Shown here piece after piece: positions 7,146 to 13,351 of a stretch of DNA of 14,721 nucleotides. Position 1 is the stretch's first letter; every line of letters starts with the position of its first letter. The notes under the pieces are model-generated. The model was given only the letters and a program-made list of their open reading frames with translations. It was not told the origin of the DNA and did not search any database. The position numbers were made by a program, and so were the translations under genes. Origin of the DNA: an uncultured Clostridia bacterium (GTDB taxonomy: Bacteria; Bacillota; Clostridia; Christensenellales; Borkfalkiaceae); assembly GCA_947629875.1 (NCBI GenBank), contig CANRFK010000020.1:1-14721 (forward strand), given 5' to 3'.

Positions 7146-7184
7146 CGCGCGTATTTATTTTGATTTGCAAAAGAAATACGCGCG
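7146..7184 (+). repeat. Long hairpin with a single A.G mismatch
   Basis: CGCGCGTATTT (7146-7156) pairs perfectly with AAATACGCGCG (7174-7184). Inside, TTTTG pairs with CAAAA around ATTTG, with one A facing one G between the two helices. There is no T-run after it. It sits directly after the 148-bp repeat. Confidence 0.65.
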
Positions 7185-7262
7185 AAATAGCTATTGCGCC
7201 GCCGAGCTACTGCACGGCGGCGCTCTGCGCGGAGCAAAACCACGCTTTTGCGGCAGCGCACA

Positions 7263-7292
7263 CAATTTGCCGCATACTTGCGGCTTAATGAC
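7263..7292 (+). repeat. Partial copy of the 148-bp repeat
   Basis: Thirty bases starting CAATTTGCCGCATACTTGCG are identical to 7060-7089. The copy is limited to the GCCGC/GCGGC hairpin and its edges. Confidence 0.75.
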
Positions 7293-7342
7293 CGATCGAG
7301 CGAATAAGAGGATGACCTGAGAGGACGTAAACGCCCATTTCC

Positions 7343-7381
7343 TCGTTCAAAAGATTTTGCGAAGCAAAAGATTTTGAACGA
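7343..7381 (+). repeat. Two-helix hairpin with tandem GA junction
   Basis: On the plus strand the order is CGTTCAAAA, GA, TTTTGC, loop GAA, GCAAAA, GA, TTTTGAACG (7344-7380), with an extra T-A pair outside. Both helices are perfect and the only unpaired junction is GA facing GA. It lies just past the 3' end of the SRP RNA gene but is not followed by a T-run in either direction. Confidence 0.7.
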
Positions 7382-7384
7382 AAT

Positions 7385-7409
7385 AAAAAAAACTGTGAGG
7401 GCTTTTTTT
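7385..7409 (-). terminator. Probable transcription end of the SRP RNA gene
   Basis: Reading the minus strand, A7 (7409-7403), a 10-base GC-rich stretch and T8 (7392-7385) follow the end of the SRP RNA. The A and T runs can pair, but the stem is pure A-T, so termination here rests mainly on the position and the T8 run. Confidence 0.4.
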
Positions 7410-7410
7410 G

Positions 7411-7658
7411 TTGACACCCACCGAAGCGGTAGCGTAGCAGGTACCTCCCACAAAGCTACCTCATGGCACACGCAAGACACCGTTTAGTGCTGCTGTATCC
7501 CTACCCTGACACGGTTCGCGGGCATACGTTGCATGAGACCTTGTGATCAACGATCCTTACTGCGCGCGGCCTTCCATGGATGGCACCGAGAAAAGCGTTC
7601 GGCTCTGCTATAGCGGATTGCAGATACAGGGCACCGCTAACTCCCCGCCTATCACAGC
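7411..7658 (-). ncRNA. ffs: Signal recognition particle RNA, large Bacillota type with Alu domain
   Basis: On the minus strand the 5' part contains GGCGGGGAGTTAGCGG, TGCCCTGTATCTGCAATCC and GCTATAGCAG, the Alu-domain signature of Bacillota SRP RNA. The S domain follows: GAACCGTGTCAGG, then GTA-GGGA-TAC, then AGCAGCAC (7487-7510), and later GCGTGTGCCATGAGGTAGC. GTCAGG and AGCAGC are the two sides of the Ffh-binding symmetric loop, and GGGA is a GNRA tetraloop on a 3-bp GTA/TAC stem; the usual version is TCC-GGAA-GGA. CTCATG pairs with CATGAG and CACAAG with CTTTGTG, as expected for helix 5. The RNA binds Ffh and directs membrane-protein synthesis to the translocon. The 5' end is placed 7 bases after the -10 box; the 3' end, where pairing stops, is uncertain by several bases. 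Confidence 0.93.
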
Positions 7659-7664
7659 ATAGTT

Positions 7665-7693
7665 AGTATAACCGAAACCCGCAAATTTTGCAA
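7665..7693 (-). promoter_or_regulatory. SRP RNA promoter
   Basis: On the minus strand TTGCAA (7688-7693) and TATACT (7665-7670) are separated by exactly 17 bases. The predicted start is a G at about 7658, at the expected 5' end of the RNA. Confidence 0.85.
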
Positions 7694-7751
7694 GCATTTT
7701 TTGCATTTGCAGAAGATTTCCCCGCCCGTTTCTTTTTTGCCCCGCCTCCGC

Positions 7752-7821
7752 GTCATTCTGAACCGCCGCCCTGCGTAGAATTTACCGCGTCATTCTGAAC
7801 CCCCGCAAGGGGGTGAAGAAT
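7752..7821 (+). repeat. Tandem pair of GTCATTCTGA units, the second a full GA-junction hairpin
   Basis: The first unit has ATTCTGA at 7754-7760 and AGAAT at 7777-7781. The second reads ATTCT (7792-7796), GA, ACCCCC, loop GCAA, GGGGGT, GA, AGAAT (7817-7821), with both helices perfect and GA facing GA. TCCCGAAGTACGAAGTCCG follows, as it does after the copies at 3464 and 6731 in variant form. Confidence 0.75.
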
Positions 7822-7879
7822 CCCGAAGTACGAAGTCCGCCCCCCCCCTCATACCGCCCCTGCGGCGGCTCCTCATCCT

Positions 7880-7937
7880 CCTCATACCGAATTGCCGCCC
7901 GTCCGCAGAAGCGGACGGGCGGCAATGAGTGTATCTT
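7880..7937 (+). repeat. CTCATACC-GA hairpin element, copy C
   Basis: CTCATACC, GA (7889-7890), a perfect 16-bp stem (7891-7906 with 7911-7926, loop AGAA), GA (7927-7928) and GTGTATCTT follow in order. It ends eight bases from the 3' end of the XRE gene. A lone left half (CTCATACC at 7848-7855, without the A of GA and without a stem) sits just before it. Confidence 0.8.
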
Positions 7938-7944
7938 TTTATCT

Positions 7945-8277
7945 TTATGCCTCGTCGAATGCGGCGAGAAGGGCGAACTGTTTCTTGGCAAGTTCGCGGG
8001 TCTGCGGCTTCAATGTGCGAAAGAGGCGCACGAGTTCCCGCTCCGCATCGGTTAGGGCGTAGGGGAGGGGCGCCTGTTCCCTGCCCGCGAGGTAGTCCAG
8101 CGTGCACTCGAAGTAGTCCGCATACGCAATGAGGCTGTACAAATTGGGGTCGTGGGAGCGTTCGTATGCCGCCACCGTTGTCTGTCCGATATTGAGCGCT
8201 TTCGCAAGTTGCGTCTGCGTTAAACCGTTTTCCACTCGCAACATTTTTAACCGTTCGTTGACTGTCATGGTTTCCAT
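7945..8277 (-). CDS. XRE-family transcriptional repressor
   Basis: The 110-residue protein has one N-terminal helix-turn-helix of the Cro/C1 type: NERLKMLRVENGLTQTQLAKALNIGQTTVAAYERS (residues 7-41), followed by the family's YSLIAYADYFECTLDYLAGR. The C-terminal 40 residues are charged and helical (LTDAERELVRLFRTLKPQTRELAKKQ), probably for dimerisation. It diverges from the zinc-ribbon membrane protein gene, and the 109 bases between them carry two TTAGCA-N6-TGCTAA palindromes, so it most likely represses that gene and itself. No ribosome binding site precedes either ATG (8277 or 8268). A -10-like TAAAAT at 8284-8289 would place transcription start at or near the 8277 ATG, so the message may be leaderless. 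I see no peptidase or sensor domain. Confidence 0.9.
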   Translation of the reverse strand: METMTVNERLKMLRVENGLTQTQLAKALNIGQTTVAAYERSHDPNLYSLIAYADYFECTLDYLAGREQAPLPYALTDAERELVRLFRTLKPQTRELAKKQFALLAAFDEA

Positions 8278-8283
8278 GATTTT

Positions 8284-8289
8284 ATTTTA
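8284..8289 (-). promoter_or_regulatory. Possible -10 box of the XRE gene inside operator 1
   Basis: TAAAAT on the minus strand ends seven bases from the 8277 ATG. A -35 box at 17 bases would be AATAAT (8307-8312), which is weak. If real, the repressor would cover its own -10 box. Confidence 0.35.
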
Positions 8290-8306
8290 GCAACATCATG
8301 CTAAAA
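8285..8306. promoter_or_regulatory. Operator 1, TTAGCA-N6-TGCTAA
   Basis: A perfect inverted repeat with 8-base arms (TTTTAGCA and TGCTAAAA) and a 6-base centre. It lies five bases before the -35 box of the zinc-ribbon gene and overlaps the likely -10 box of the XRE gene. The core matches operator 2 exactly in half-sites and spacing. Confidence 0.75.
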
Positions 8307-8310
8307 ATTA

Positions 8311-8339
8311 TTGACAAAGTATGAACAAATTGCTAAAAT
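8311..8339 (+). promoter_or_regulatory. Promoter of the zinc-ribbon membrane protein gene
   Basis: A consensus -35 box TTGACA (8311-8316), a 17-base spacer and a -10 box TAAAAT (8334-8339) make a strong promoter. A single operator half-site TGCTAA (8331-8336) overlaps the -10 box, so the promoter is flanked and touched by three half-site clusters. Confidence 0.85.
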
Positions 8340-8347
8340 AAAGTCGA

Positions 8348-8365
8348 TTAGCACGAACGTGCTAA
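8348..8365. promoter_or_regulatory. Operator 2, TTAGCA-N6-TGCTAA
   Basis: TTAGCACG and CGTGCTAA form a perfect palindrome around AA, immediately after the predicted transcription start (about 8346) and before GGAGG (8371-8375). A bound repressor here would block initiation or early elongation. Confidence 0.75.
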
Positions 8366-8386
8366 ATCAGGGAGGAAAAAATCAAA

Positions 8387-9385
8387 ATGTCGTTGATAAA
8401 ATGCCCCGAATGCGGGCAGGACGTTTCGGATAAAGCAAAAATATGTCCGCACTGCGGGTACGAATTGCCCGTCTCGTCCTCAAACGTCTCCGTTACGCAG
8501 ACAGAGACGGAGGTGGAGCCCCTCGGTGAACTTGTTCCCGCCGCGCCCCAAGCCGCCGCACCAACGGCGGAGGAAGCGCCAGCCCCCGCCGCGGCCGAAG
8601 CGAAAGCGCAAGCCTCCGCCGCCGATAACAAAGATAAAAAATCCGCCCTTGGCGCCTATATCGACGAGATCACTGCCACATGGAAAAAAGAACGACGCGG
8701 AGAAAAAACTTTTGGCACGATCATGGCTCTTTTGTTTTTGATTGCGCTTGGCTTTATAATCGGTTTTGCAATCGATTGGCTGGTAACGGTGGGAGGTAGG
8801 TGGGTCATCGACTTTCATCTTTCCGACAATAATTTGATACATTGTACGGCCGATTTGGAAAAAACCCACAATTTGGTCGCTATCATAATATCGTTTTCCG
8901 CGTTAATGTTTGTATCGATGCTATTCGTTGATTTTTGGGAAGCGTATCGGATAAAAGCCTGGGCGAAACGCAAGGGGATCGATTTGAAGGCGGAATTGCG
9001 CGCTCGGGCACAGAGCACGGCAAACAACGATAAAGAAAAAATGGTGGAAGATGAGATCGACGGCCCCAAGGCGGCGATATTTATTGCCAATGCTTATGAC
9101 CGTAGCCCGTTGCGGTATTTGATCGTAGAAATCATTCGTGAAAGTTTGGATTCCGTTGCATGGATCTTGTTGATATATGCCGGGATAAGTGCAATGAATA
9201 AAAACATGCAAGCGGCCTTGTTGCAGATAGCGTTGCCTGTTTCGGTGCGAGCCATCATTCTCCTTGTTTTAAGTGTGGCAGTGCTTTTGCTCGATCCTAT
9301 TTTGCGGAGAATTTGCAAAAAGATCGTGAAAGGATATTACACAGCCTCACCTGCGCCATCGTCCCCCAACACCCCTCAATCGTAA
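8387..9385 (+). CDS. Zinc-ribbon membrane protein of unknown function
   Basis: The 332-residue product opens with a zinc ribbon, CPECGQDVSDKAKICPHCG (Cys 6, 9, 20, 23), then an Ala/Pro/Glu-rich linker (about 45-85). Hydrophobic segments follow at about 110-133, 163-183 and 253-270, with a long one at 278-305 that could be one or two helices; a charged loop of some 65 residues separates the second and third. The C-terminus is a short Ser/Pro tail. I know no function for this arrangement; zinc ribbons at the start of membrane proteins are common in Bacillota. GGAGG at 8371-8375, 11 bases upstream, supports the start. The gene is controlled by the divergent XRE repressor. The linker DNA is very GC-rich (about 73% over 8521-8580) while the membrane part is about 38-40% (8821-8880, 9121-9180, hand counted), unlike its neighbours, so the membrane domain may be foreign. 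Confidence 0.88.
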   Translation: MSLIKCPECGQDVSDKAKICPHCGYELPVSSSNVSVTQTETEVEPLGELVPAAPQAAAPTAEEAPAPAAAEAKAQASAADNKDKKSALGAYIDEITATWKKERRGEKTFGTIMALLFLIALGFIIGFAIDWLVTVGGRWVIDFHLSDNNLIHCTADLEKTHNLVAIIISFSALMFVSMLFVDFWEAYRIKAWAKRKGIDLKAELRARAQSTANNDKEKMVEDEIDGPKAAIFIANAYDRSPLRYLIVEIIRESLDSVAWILLIYAGISAMNKNMQAALLQIALPVSVRAIILLVLSVAVLLLDPILRRICKKIVKGYYTASPAPSSPNTPQS

Positions 9386-9399
9386 TTGAATTTTTTCAC

Positions 9400-9427
9400 G
9401 CCCTCCCCGTTCGGGGAGGGCATTTCC
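9400..9427 (+). terminator. Terminator after the zinc-ribbon gene
   Basis: GCCCTCCCC pairs perfectly with GGGGAGGGC around GTTC (9400-9421). Only ATTTCC follows, a weak T-run, but the hairpin is very stable and sits 14 bases after the stop codon. Confidence 0.65.
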
Positions 9428-9524
9428 TTATGTATCCCCGTCCCCCGCGCTTTGTGCAGGGGGGCACAAAATTCCCCAAAATCCGCAAAATCGCGGTGCG
9501 CCTTGCGAAACGCTCGTCAAACAT

Positions 9525-9553
9525 TTGTCATTCCCCGCGAAACGTGATACAAT
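9525..9553 (+). promoter_or_regulatory. Promoter of the ABC exporter operon
   Basis: TTGTCA (9525-9530) and TACAAT (9548-9553) are 17 bases apart. Transcription should start near 9560, only about six bases before the ATG at 9566, which leaves no room for a ribosome binding site. Confidence 0.7.
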
Positions 9554-9565
9554 AAATGCGGCTTT

Positions 9566-11383
9566 ATGGGAACCTTCAAATTCGGGCTGAAATATTGGAA
9601 GAAGTACGTTCCCTTGTCCCTTCTCTCCAAGGCGTTCAGCCTCATTGCCATCTTGTGCGATCTCGCGTTGCCGCTCATCGACGCCGCGATCATCGACCAA
9701 CTCTTCGCGTACGACCCCGCCGCCCCCACGGGCGGGGCGCTCTCCTTTTTGTATTCGGGGGCGCTCGGCGCGCCGCAGTCGTGGCAACTTTTCTTGAATC
9801 TCGCCCTCATCTTTATTGGCGTTTTCCTCACCCGTATCGTGTTTTTGTACTGCAAGAACGTCACCTTCCAGTGGTGCGGGCTCCGCATGGAGTGCACCCT
9901 GCGCGATGAGACCTACGCCAAACTTTTGGAGCTCGACGGCGAGACCATCTCCCGCTACAACATGGGCGAACTTCTCACCACGATGAACCGCGACACCATC
10001 ATCTTCAAGGAGATGTACTCGCGCATCCTCATGAACCTCTTCGATTCGGTGGTGATGATCTCTTTTTCCGTCGCCACGCTCGCGGCGTTCGATTGGCGGC
10101 TTTTATTCGTGCCCATCGCCATCGCGCCCTTCTTCATCGTGTGCCTTATTCGATACCTCTCGCGCTCCCGTAAACTCTTCCGTGCCATCCGTGCGGGGTA
10201 TTCCGAACTCAACCTCACCGTGCAGGAGAATATCGACGCCGTGCGCATCGTGCGCTCGTTTGCCGCCGAGGAGACGGAAATACAGAAATTCGACGAGAAG
10301 AACAAGCACATTTACGACCTCTCCACGGCGCAGGTCAAACTCACGTCCAAGTACAACAGCATCTTTATGGGCTTCCAGCAGGCGGGTTACGTCGGCACGG
10401 TGGCGGTCGCCGTCATCCTCGTCCTCTCGGGGAACATCGCCCTCGGCGCGCTCACCGCGGCAACGACATACGTCACCAAAATCATCTCCCATATCACGCA
10501 GATCTCCCGCTCGTGCTTCATGATGCAGAACCAACTCGTCTCGGGCGGGCGGCTCAAACACTTCTTGACGGAGAAGAGCGCCGTGCCCGATTGCCCCTCC
10601 GCGCTCGTCGCGCGCAGCGCGCCGCATATCCGCCTCGAAAACGTCAGCCTCACCCTCGGCGAGAAGCAAATTTTGAAGAACATCTCGCTCGACGTGCCCT
10701 ACGGCAAAAAGGTGGGCGTGATGGGGGGCACGGGGAGCGGAAAGTCTGCGCTGTTGAAGTCTCTCTCCCGCGTGTTCGACGTGACGGCGGGGCAAATCAC
10801 CCTTGACGGCGCGGACGTTCGCGCCTATCCCCTCGACGCCCTCCGCGCGGAGTACGCGTACGTTTTTCAGGACGTCTTTCTCTTCTCCAACACGGTGGAC
10901 GCCAACGTGGCGTTCACAAAGCCCGACTGCGAGCGGGAGACCGTCGTGGAGGCGACCGAGGCGGCGCAGGCGGCGCGCTTTGTGGAAAAACTCTCCGACG
11001 GCTACGAGACCATCGTGGGCGAGCGCGGCGTGGGGCTCTCGGGCGGGCAGAAACAGCGGCTGTCCATCGCCCGCGCCCTCGTGAAGGGCGCGCCCGTGCT
11101 CATTCTCGACGACGCCTCCTCCGCCCTCGATATGGCGACAGAAAAAAGGGTGCTCGCGTCCCTCAAATCCCGCTGTCCCGACCACACCCTGTTTATAGCG
11201 GCGCACCGCGTCTCGTCCGTCATGGACTGCGATGAAATTCTCTACCTGCGCGACGGCGAAATTATCGAGCGCGGCACGGCGGATGAACTCATTGCGCTCG
11301 GCGGCGCGTTCGCCAAGATCTACCGCTTGCAGACGGAGGACGGGCAGATCGACGACTCCACCTACGGGAGGGCGGAGCTATGA
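9566..11383 (+). CDS. Heterodimeric ABC exporter, subunit with degenerate ATP site (TM287/BmrC-like)
   Basis: The 605-residue protein is a half-transporter: an exporter membrane domain (about 15-320, with helices near 18-40, 76-96, 160-195 and 275-300) fused to an ATPase domain (about 355-605). The ATPase shows Walker A GGTGSGKS (387-394), Q-loop Q435, signature LSGGQ (491-495), Walker B VLILDD (511-516) and H-loop His547. The residue after Walker B is Asp516 where an active ATPase has Glu, while its signature is canonical. That is the pattern of the degenerate-site subunit in heterodimeric exporters such as TM287/288. It overlaps the second subunit gene by 4 bp. Substrate unknown; such pairs export drugs, lipids or peptides. 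No ribosome binding site precedes the ATG; the N-terminus fits the family, so the start is kept. Confidence 0.93.
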   Translation: MGTFKFGLKYWKKYVPLSLLSKAFSLIAILCDLALPLIDAAIIDQLFAYDPAAPTGGALSFLYSGALGAPQSWQLFLNLALIFIGVFLTRIVFLYCKNVTFQWCGLRMECTLRDETYAKLLELDGETISRYNMGELLTTMNRDTIIFKEMYSRILMNLFDSVVMISFSVATLAAFDWRLLFVPIAIAPFFIVCLIRYLSRSRKLFRAIRAGYSELNLTVQENIDAVRIVRSFAAEETEIQKFDEKNKHIYDLSTAQVKLTSKYNSIFMGFQQAGYVGTVAVAVILVLSGNIALGALTAATTYVTKIISHITQISRSCFMMQNQLVSGGRLKHFLTEKSAVPDCPSALVARSAPHIRLENVSLTLGEKQILKNISLDVPYGKKVGVMGGTGSGKSALLKSLSRVFDVTAGQITLDGADVRAYPLDALRAEYAYVFQDVFLFSNTVDANVAFTKPDCERETVVEATEAAQAARFVEKLSDGYETIVGERGVGLSGGQKQRLSIARALVKGAPVLILDDASSALDMATEKRVLASLKSRCPDHTLFIAAHRVSSVMDCDEILYLRDGEIIERGTADELIALGGAFAKIYRLQTEDGQIDDSTYGRAEL

Positions 11384-13164
11384 CCAAGCGCAACACCTAC
11401 TTCATGGATGAAGAGCTCAACTCCGACCGCGTGGACGTCAAGTACTTGAAGCGGCTACTTGCCCGCATCGCGCCGCGCAAGAAACTCTTCCTCATCGCGC
11501 TCATGCTGCTCATCGCCTCGTCGGTCGCCGCCCTCGTGCCGCCCGTCGTCATCCGCGTCATCGTCAACAACGTCGTCCCCATGGAAGCGGGCAGTGCGCG
11601 CACCCGCGACCTCGTTTTGTACCTCGTCGCCCTCGGTGCGATGGGGGCTTTGACGGCCGTCCTTCCCTACTTCCACAAACTCATCATGGGCACGATCGGG
11701 CACGGCATCATTGCAGATCTTCGCCGCGAAGTGTTCCTCCACTTGCAGGAACTCTCCTTCGAATACTACGACAGCCGCCCCGCGGGCAAGATCTCCATCC
11801 GCGTCACCGAGTACATCAACGAACTCGCCGACTTCTTCACGGAGTACCTTCTCAACTTCATCGTAGATATCTTAAAGCTCGTCGTCGCTACGGTGTTTTT
11901 GCTGTGCATCAGCCCGCTGCTGACGGCCGTCGTCTACGCCGCCGTCGTGCCGCTCGCCGTCACCGTGCTCCTCATTAAAAAGGCGGTACGCAAACTCTTC
12001 CGCAAGCACAGGGCGAAGAACAGCAACCGCAACGCCTTCATCGTCGAGTCCATCATGGGTGAGAAGGTGATAAAGAGCGGCAACCGCTCGGCATACAACC
12101 GCGTCATCTACCGCGACCTGCAGGAGGACAGCGCCTCCACGTGGATGAAGATCGTCCGCCGCAACGAGCTCATCGCGCCCACCTCGGAATTTTTCTGGAA
12201 CGCGGGCATCCTCGCCATGTATGCCGTCGCGCTCTCCCTGTCCTTTGCGGGGAACGCGACCATCGCGGGCACCGTCATCGCGTTTCTCTTGTACACCTCC
12301 ATCTGCTCGGAGCCCTTATTGCAACTTGCCGCCGTCATGCAGCAGTTCGCGCAGGTCTCCGCCAATTTAGAGCGCATCTACGAGACGGCGGATGCCCCCG
12401 TCGCCCTTCTCGATAAGCCCAATGCCGCGGAGTTAAAGGACGTGCGCGGCGAAGTGGACTTCGACGACGTCACCTTCGGCTACGAGGAGGGCATCTCCGT
12501 CCTCGAACACTTCACCCTGCACGTGAAAGCGGGGGAGAAGATCGCCCTCGTCGGACCCACGGGCGCGGGAAAGACCACCGTCATCAACCTCCTCACGCGC
12601 TTTTACGATGTAAATGCGGGGAGCGTCAAGGTGGACGGGCACGACGTTCGCGATGTCACCAAGAAGTCCCTCCGCCGCGAGATCGGGGTGCTCATGCAGG
12701 AGCCCTTCATCTTCAAGGGCACCATTCTCGAAAATATCCGCTACGGCACGCCGAATGCCTCCGACGAGGAGTGCATCGCGGCGGCGGAGAAGATCTACTG
12801 CGACCGCGTTGCCGCGCGCTTCCCCGAGGGCTACCACGCCGAACTCGGCGAGCGGGGCGAGGGGCTTTCGGCGGGCGAGCGGCAACTCGTCTCCTTTGCC
12901 CGCATCGTCTTGAAGAACCCCAAGGTCGTCATCTTGGACGAGGCGACGAGCGCCATCGACTCGGAGACGGAGCTGCTCATCCAGAGCGCTTTGGATCGCA
13001 TCTTGGAGGGCAAAACGGCGTTCATCGTCGCCCACCGCCTCTCCACCATCCGCAAGGCCGACCGCATTTTGTACATCGCGGAGAAGGGCATCGCCGAGCA
13101 GGGCTCCCACGACGAATTGATGGCCGCGAAAGGGAAATACTACGAACTAAACCAGCGAAGATAG
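11380..13164 (+). CDS. Heterodimeric ABC exporter, subunit with catalytic Glu (TM288/BmrD-like)
   Basis: The 594-residue half-transporter has an N-terminal extension (1-25) typical of this subunit, a membrane domain (about 33-320) and an ATPase domain (about 355-594). Motifs are Walker A GPTGAGKT (392-399), Q-loop Q440, signature LSAGE (496-500), Walker B VVILDE (516-521) and H-loop His552. Here the catalytic Glu521 is present but the signature departs from LSGGQ. Combined with the partner, one ATP site is fully canonical (this Walker B with the partner's LSGGQ) and the other is altered on both faces. Its ATG lies inside the TGA of the upstream gene (ATGA), so translation is coupled. A strong hairpin after the stop ends the operon. 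It could export drugs, lipids or peptides; the sequence does not say which. Confidence 0.94.
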   Translation: MTKRNTYFMDEELNSDRVDVKYLKRLLARIAPRKKLFLIALMLLIASSVAALVPPVVIRVIVNNVVPMEAGSARTRDLVLYLVALGAMGALTAVLPYFHKLIMGTIGHGIIADLRREVFLHLQELSFEYYDSRPAGKISIRVTEYINELADFFTEYLLNFIVDILKLVVATVFLLCISPLLTAVVYAAVVPLAVTVLLIKKAVRKLFRKHRAKNSNRNAFIVESIMGEKVIKSGNRSAYNRVIYRDLQEDSASTWMKIVRRNELIAPTSEFFWNAGILAMYAVALSLSFAGNATIAGTVIAFLLYTSICSEPLLQLAAVMQQFAQVSANLERIYETADAPVALLDKPNAAELKDVRGEVDFDDVTFGYEEGISVLEHFTLHVKAGEKIALVGPTGAGKTTVINLLTRFYDVNAGSVKVDGHDVRDVTKKSLRREIGVLMQEPFIFKGTILENIRYGTPNASDEECIAAAEKIYCDRVAARFPEGYHAELGERGEGLSAGERQLVSFARIVLKNPKVVILDEATSAIDSETELLIQSALDRILEGKTAFIVAHRLSTIRKADRILYIAEKGIAEQGSHDELMAAKGKYYELNQRR

Positions 13165-13177
13165 GTTCACCCTCCTG

Positions 13178-13197
13178 CTTCCCCCTTTTGGGGGAAG
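13178..13197 (+). terminator. Terminator after the ABC exporter operon
   Basis: CTTCCCCC and GGGGGAAG form an 8-bp stem with a TTTT loop, 13 bases past the stop codon. There is no T-run after it, but a second hairpin (13199-13219, GGCGCGC / GCGCGCC, loop TGTTTTT) follows at once, so the two may act together. Confidence 0.55.
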
Positions 13198-13245
13198 TGG
13201 CGCGCTGTTTTTGCGCGCCGAAAGGGGTTTCCCGCGTCATTCTGC

Positions 13246-13314
13246 CCCGCGCGCACCATTCGTCTACTAAGCGCGGCACGTCCCGCCCGCACTATTTTTG
13301 ACCAAGGGCGGCAC
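13246..13314 (+). repeat. 69-bp dispersed repeat, copy 2
   Basis: It is the partner of 3354-3422, same orientation, five substitutions. As in copy 1 it lies shortly after GCGTCATTCTG (13234-13244) and before GGCGAAGTA, so both copies belong to a larger composite repeat whose middle varies. Confidence 0.8.
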
Positions 13315-13351
13315 GAGCCGAAGGCGAAGTAGGAGCATAGCGACGAAGTAG

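Larger units (their letters stand above)
6335..7410. other. Gene-free gap of about 1.1 kb, a mosaic of repeats
   Basis: After the lipoprotein terminator the gap is almost wholly dispersed repeats: G-rich 32-mers, the CTCATACC-GA element copy B, a 48-base palindrome, a CCCCTCC tandem pair, a 148-bp repeat and several hairpins. Long open frames of up to 190 codons run through it on both strands, but they translate repeats, lack ribosome binding sites and have no recognisable protein character, so none is called. Confidence 0.75.

Noticed and set aside
6540..7340. CRISPR array, suggested by the density of repeats
   Set aside because: Repeats differ in length and spacing, spacers are not uniform, and no cas gene is present.
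6335..7410. Insertion sequence or integron remnant
   Set aside because: No transposase or integrase fragment can be read in any frame and no terminal inverted repeat with target duplication was found; the repeats look like small non-coding elements.
10103..11206. A 367-codon minus-strand frame inside the first ABC gene
   Set aside because: It is a shadow rich in His, Arg and Glu with no start signal; the plus frame holds every ABC motif.
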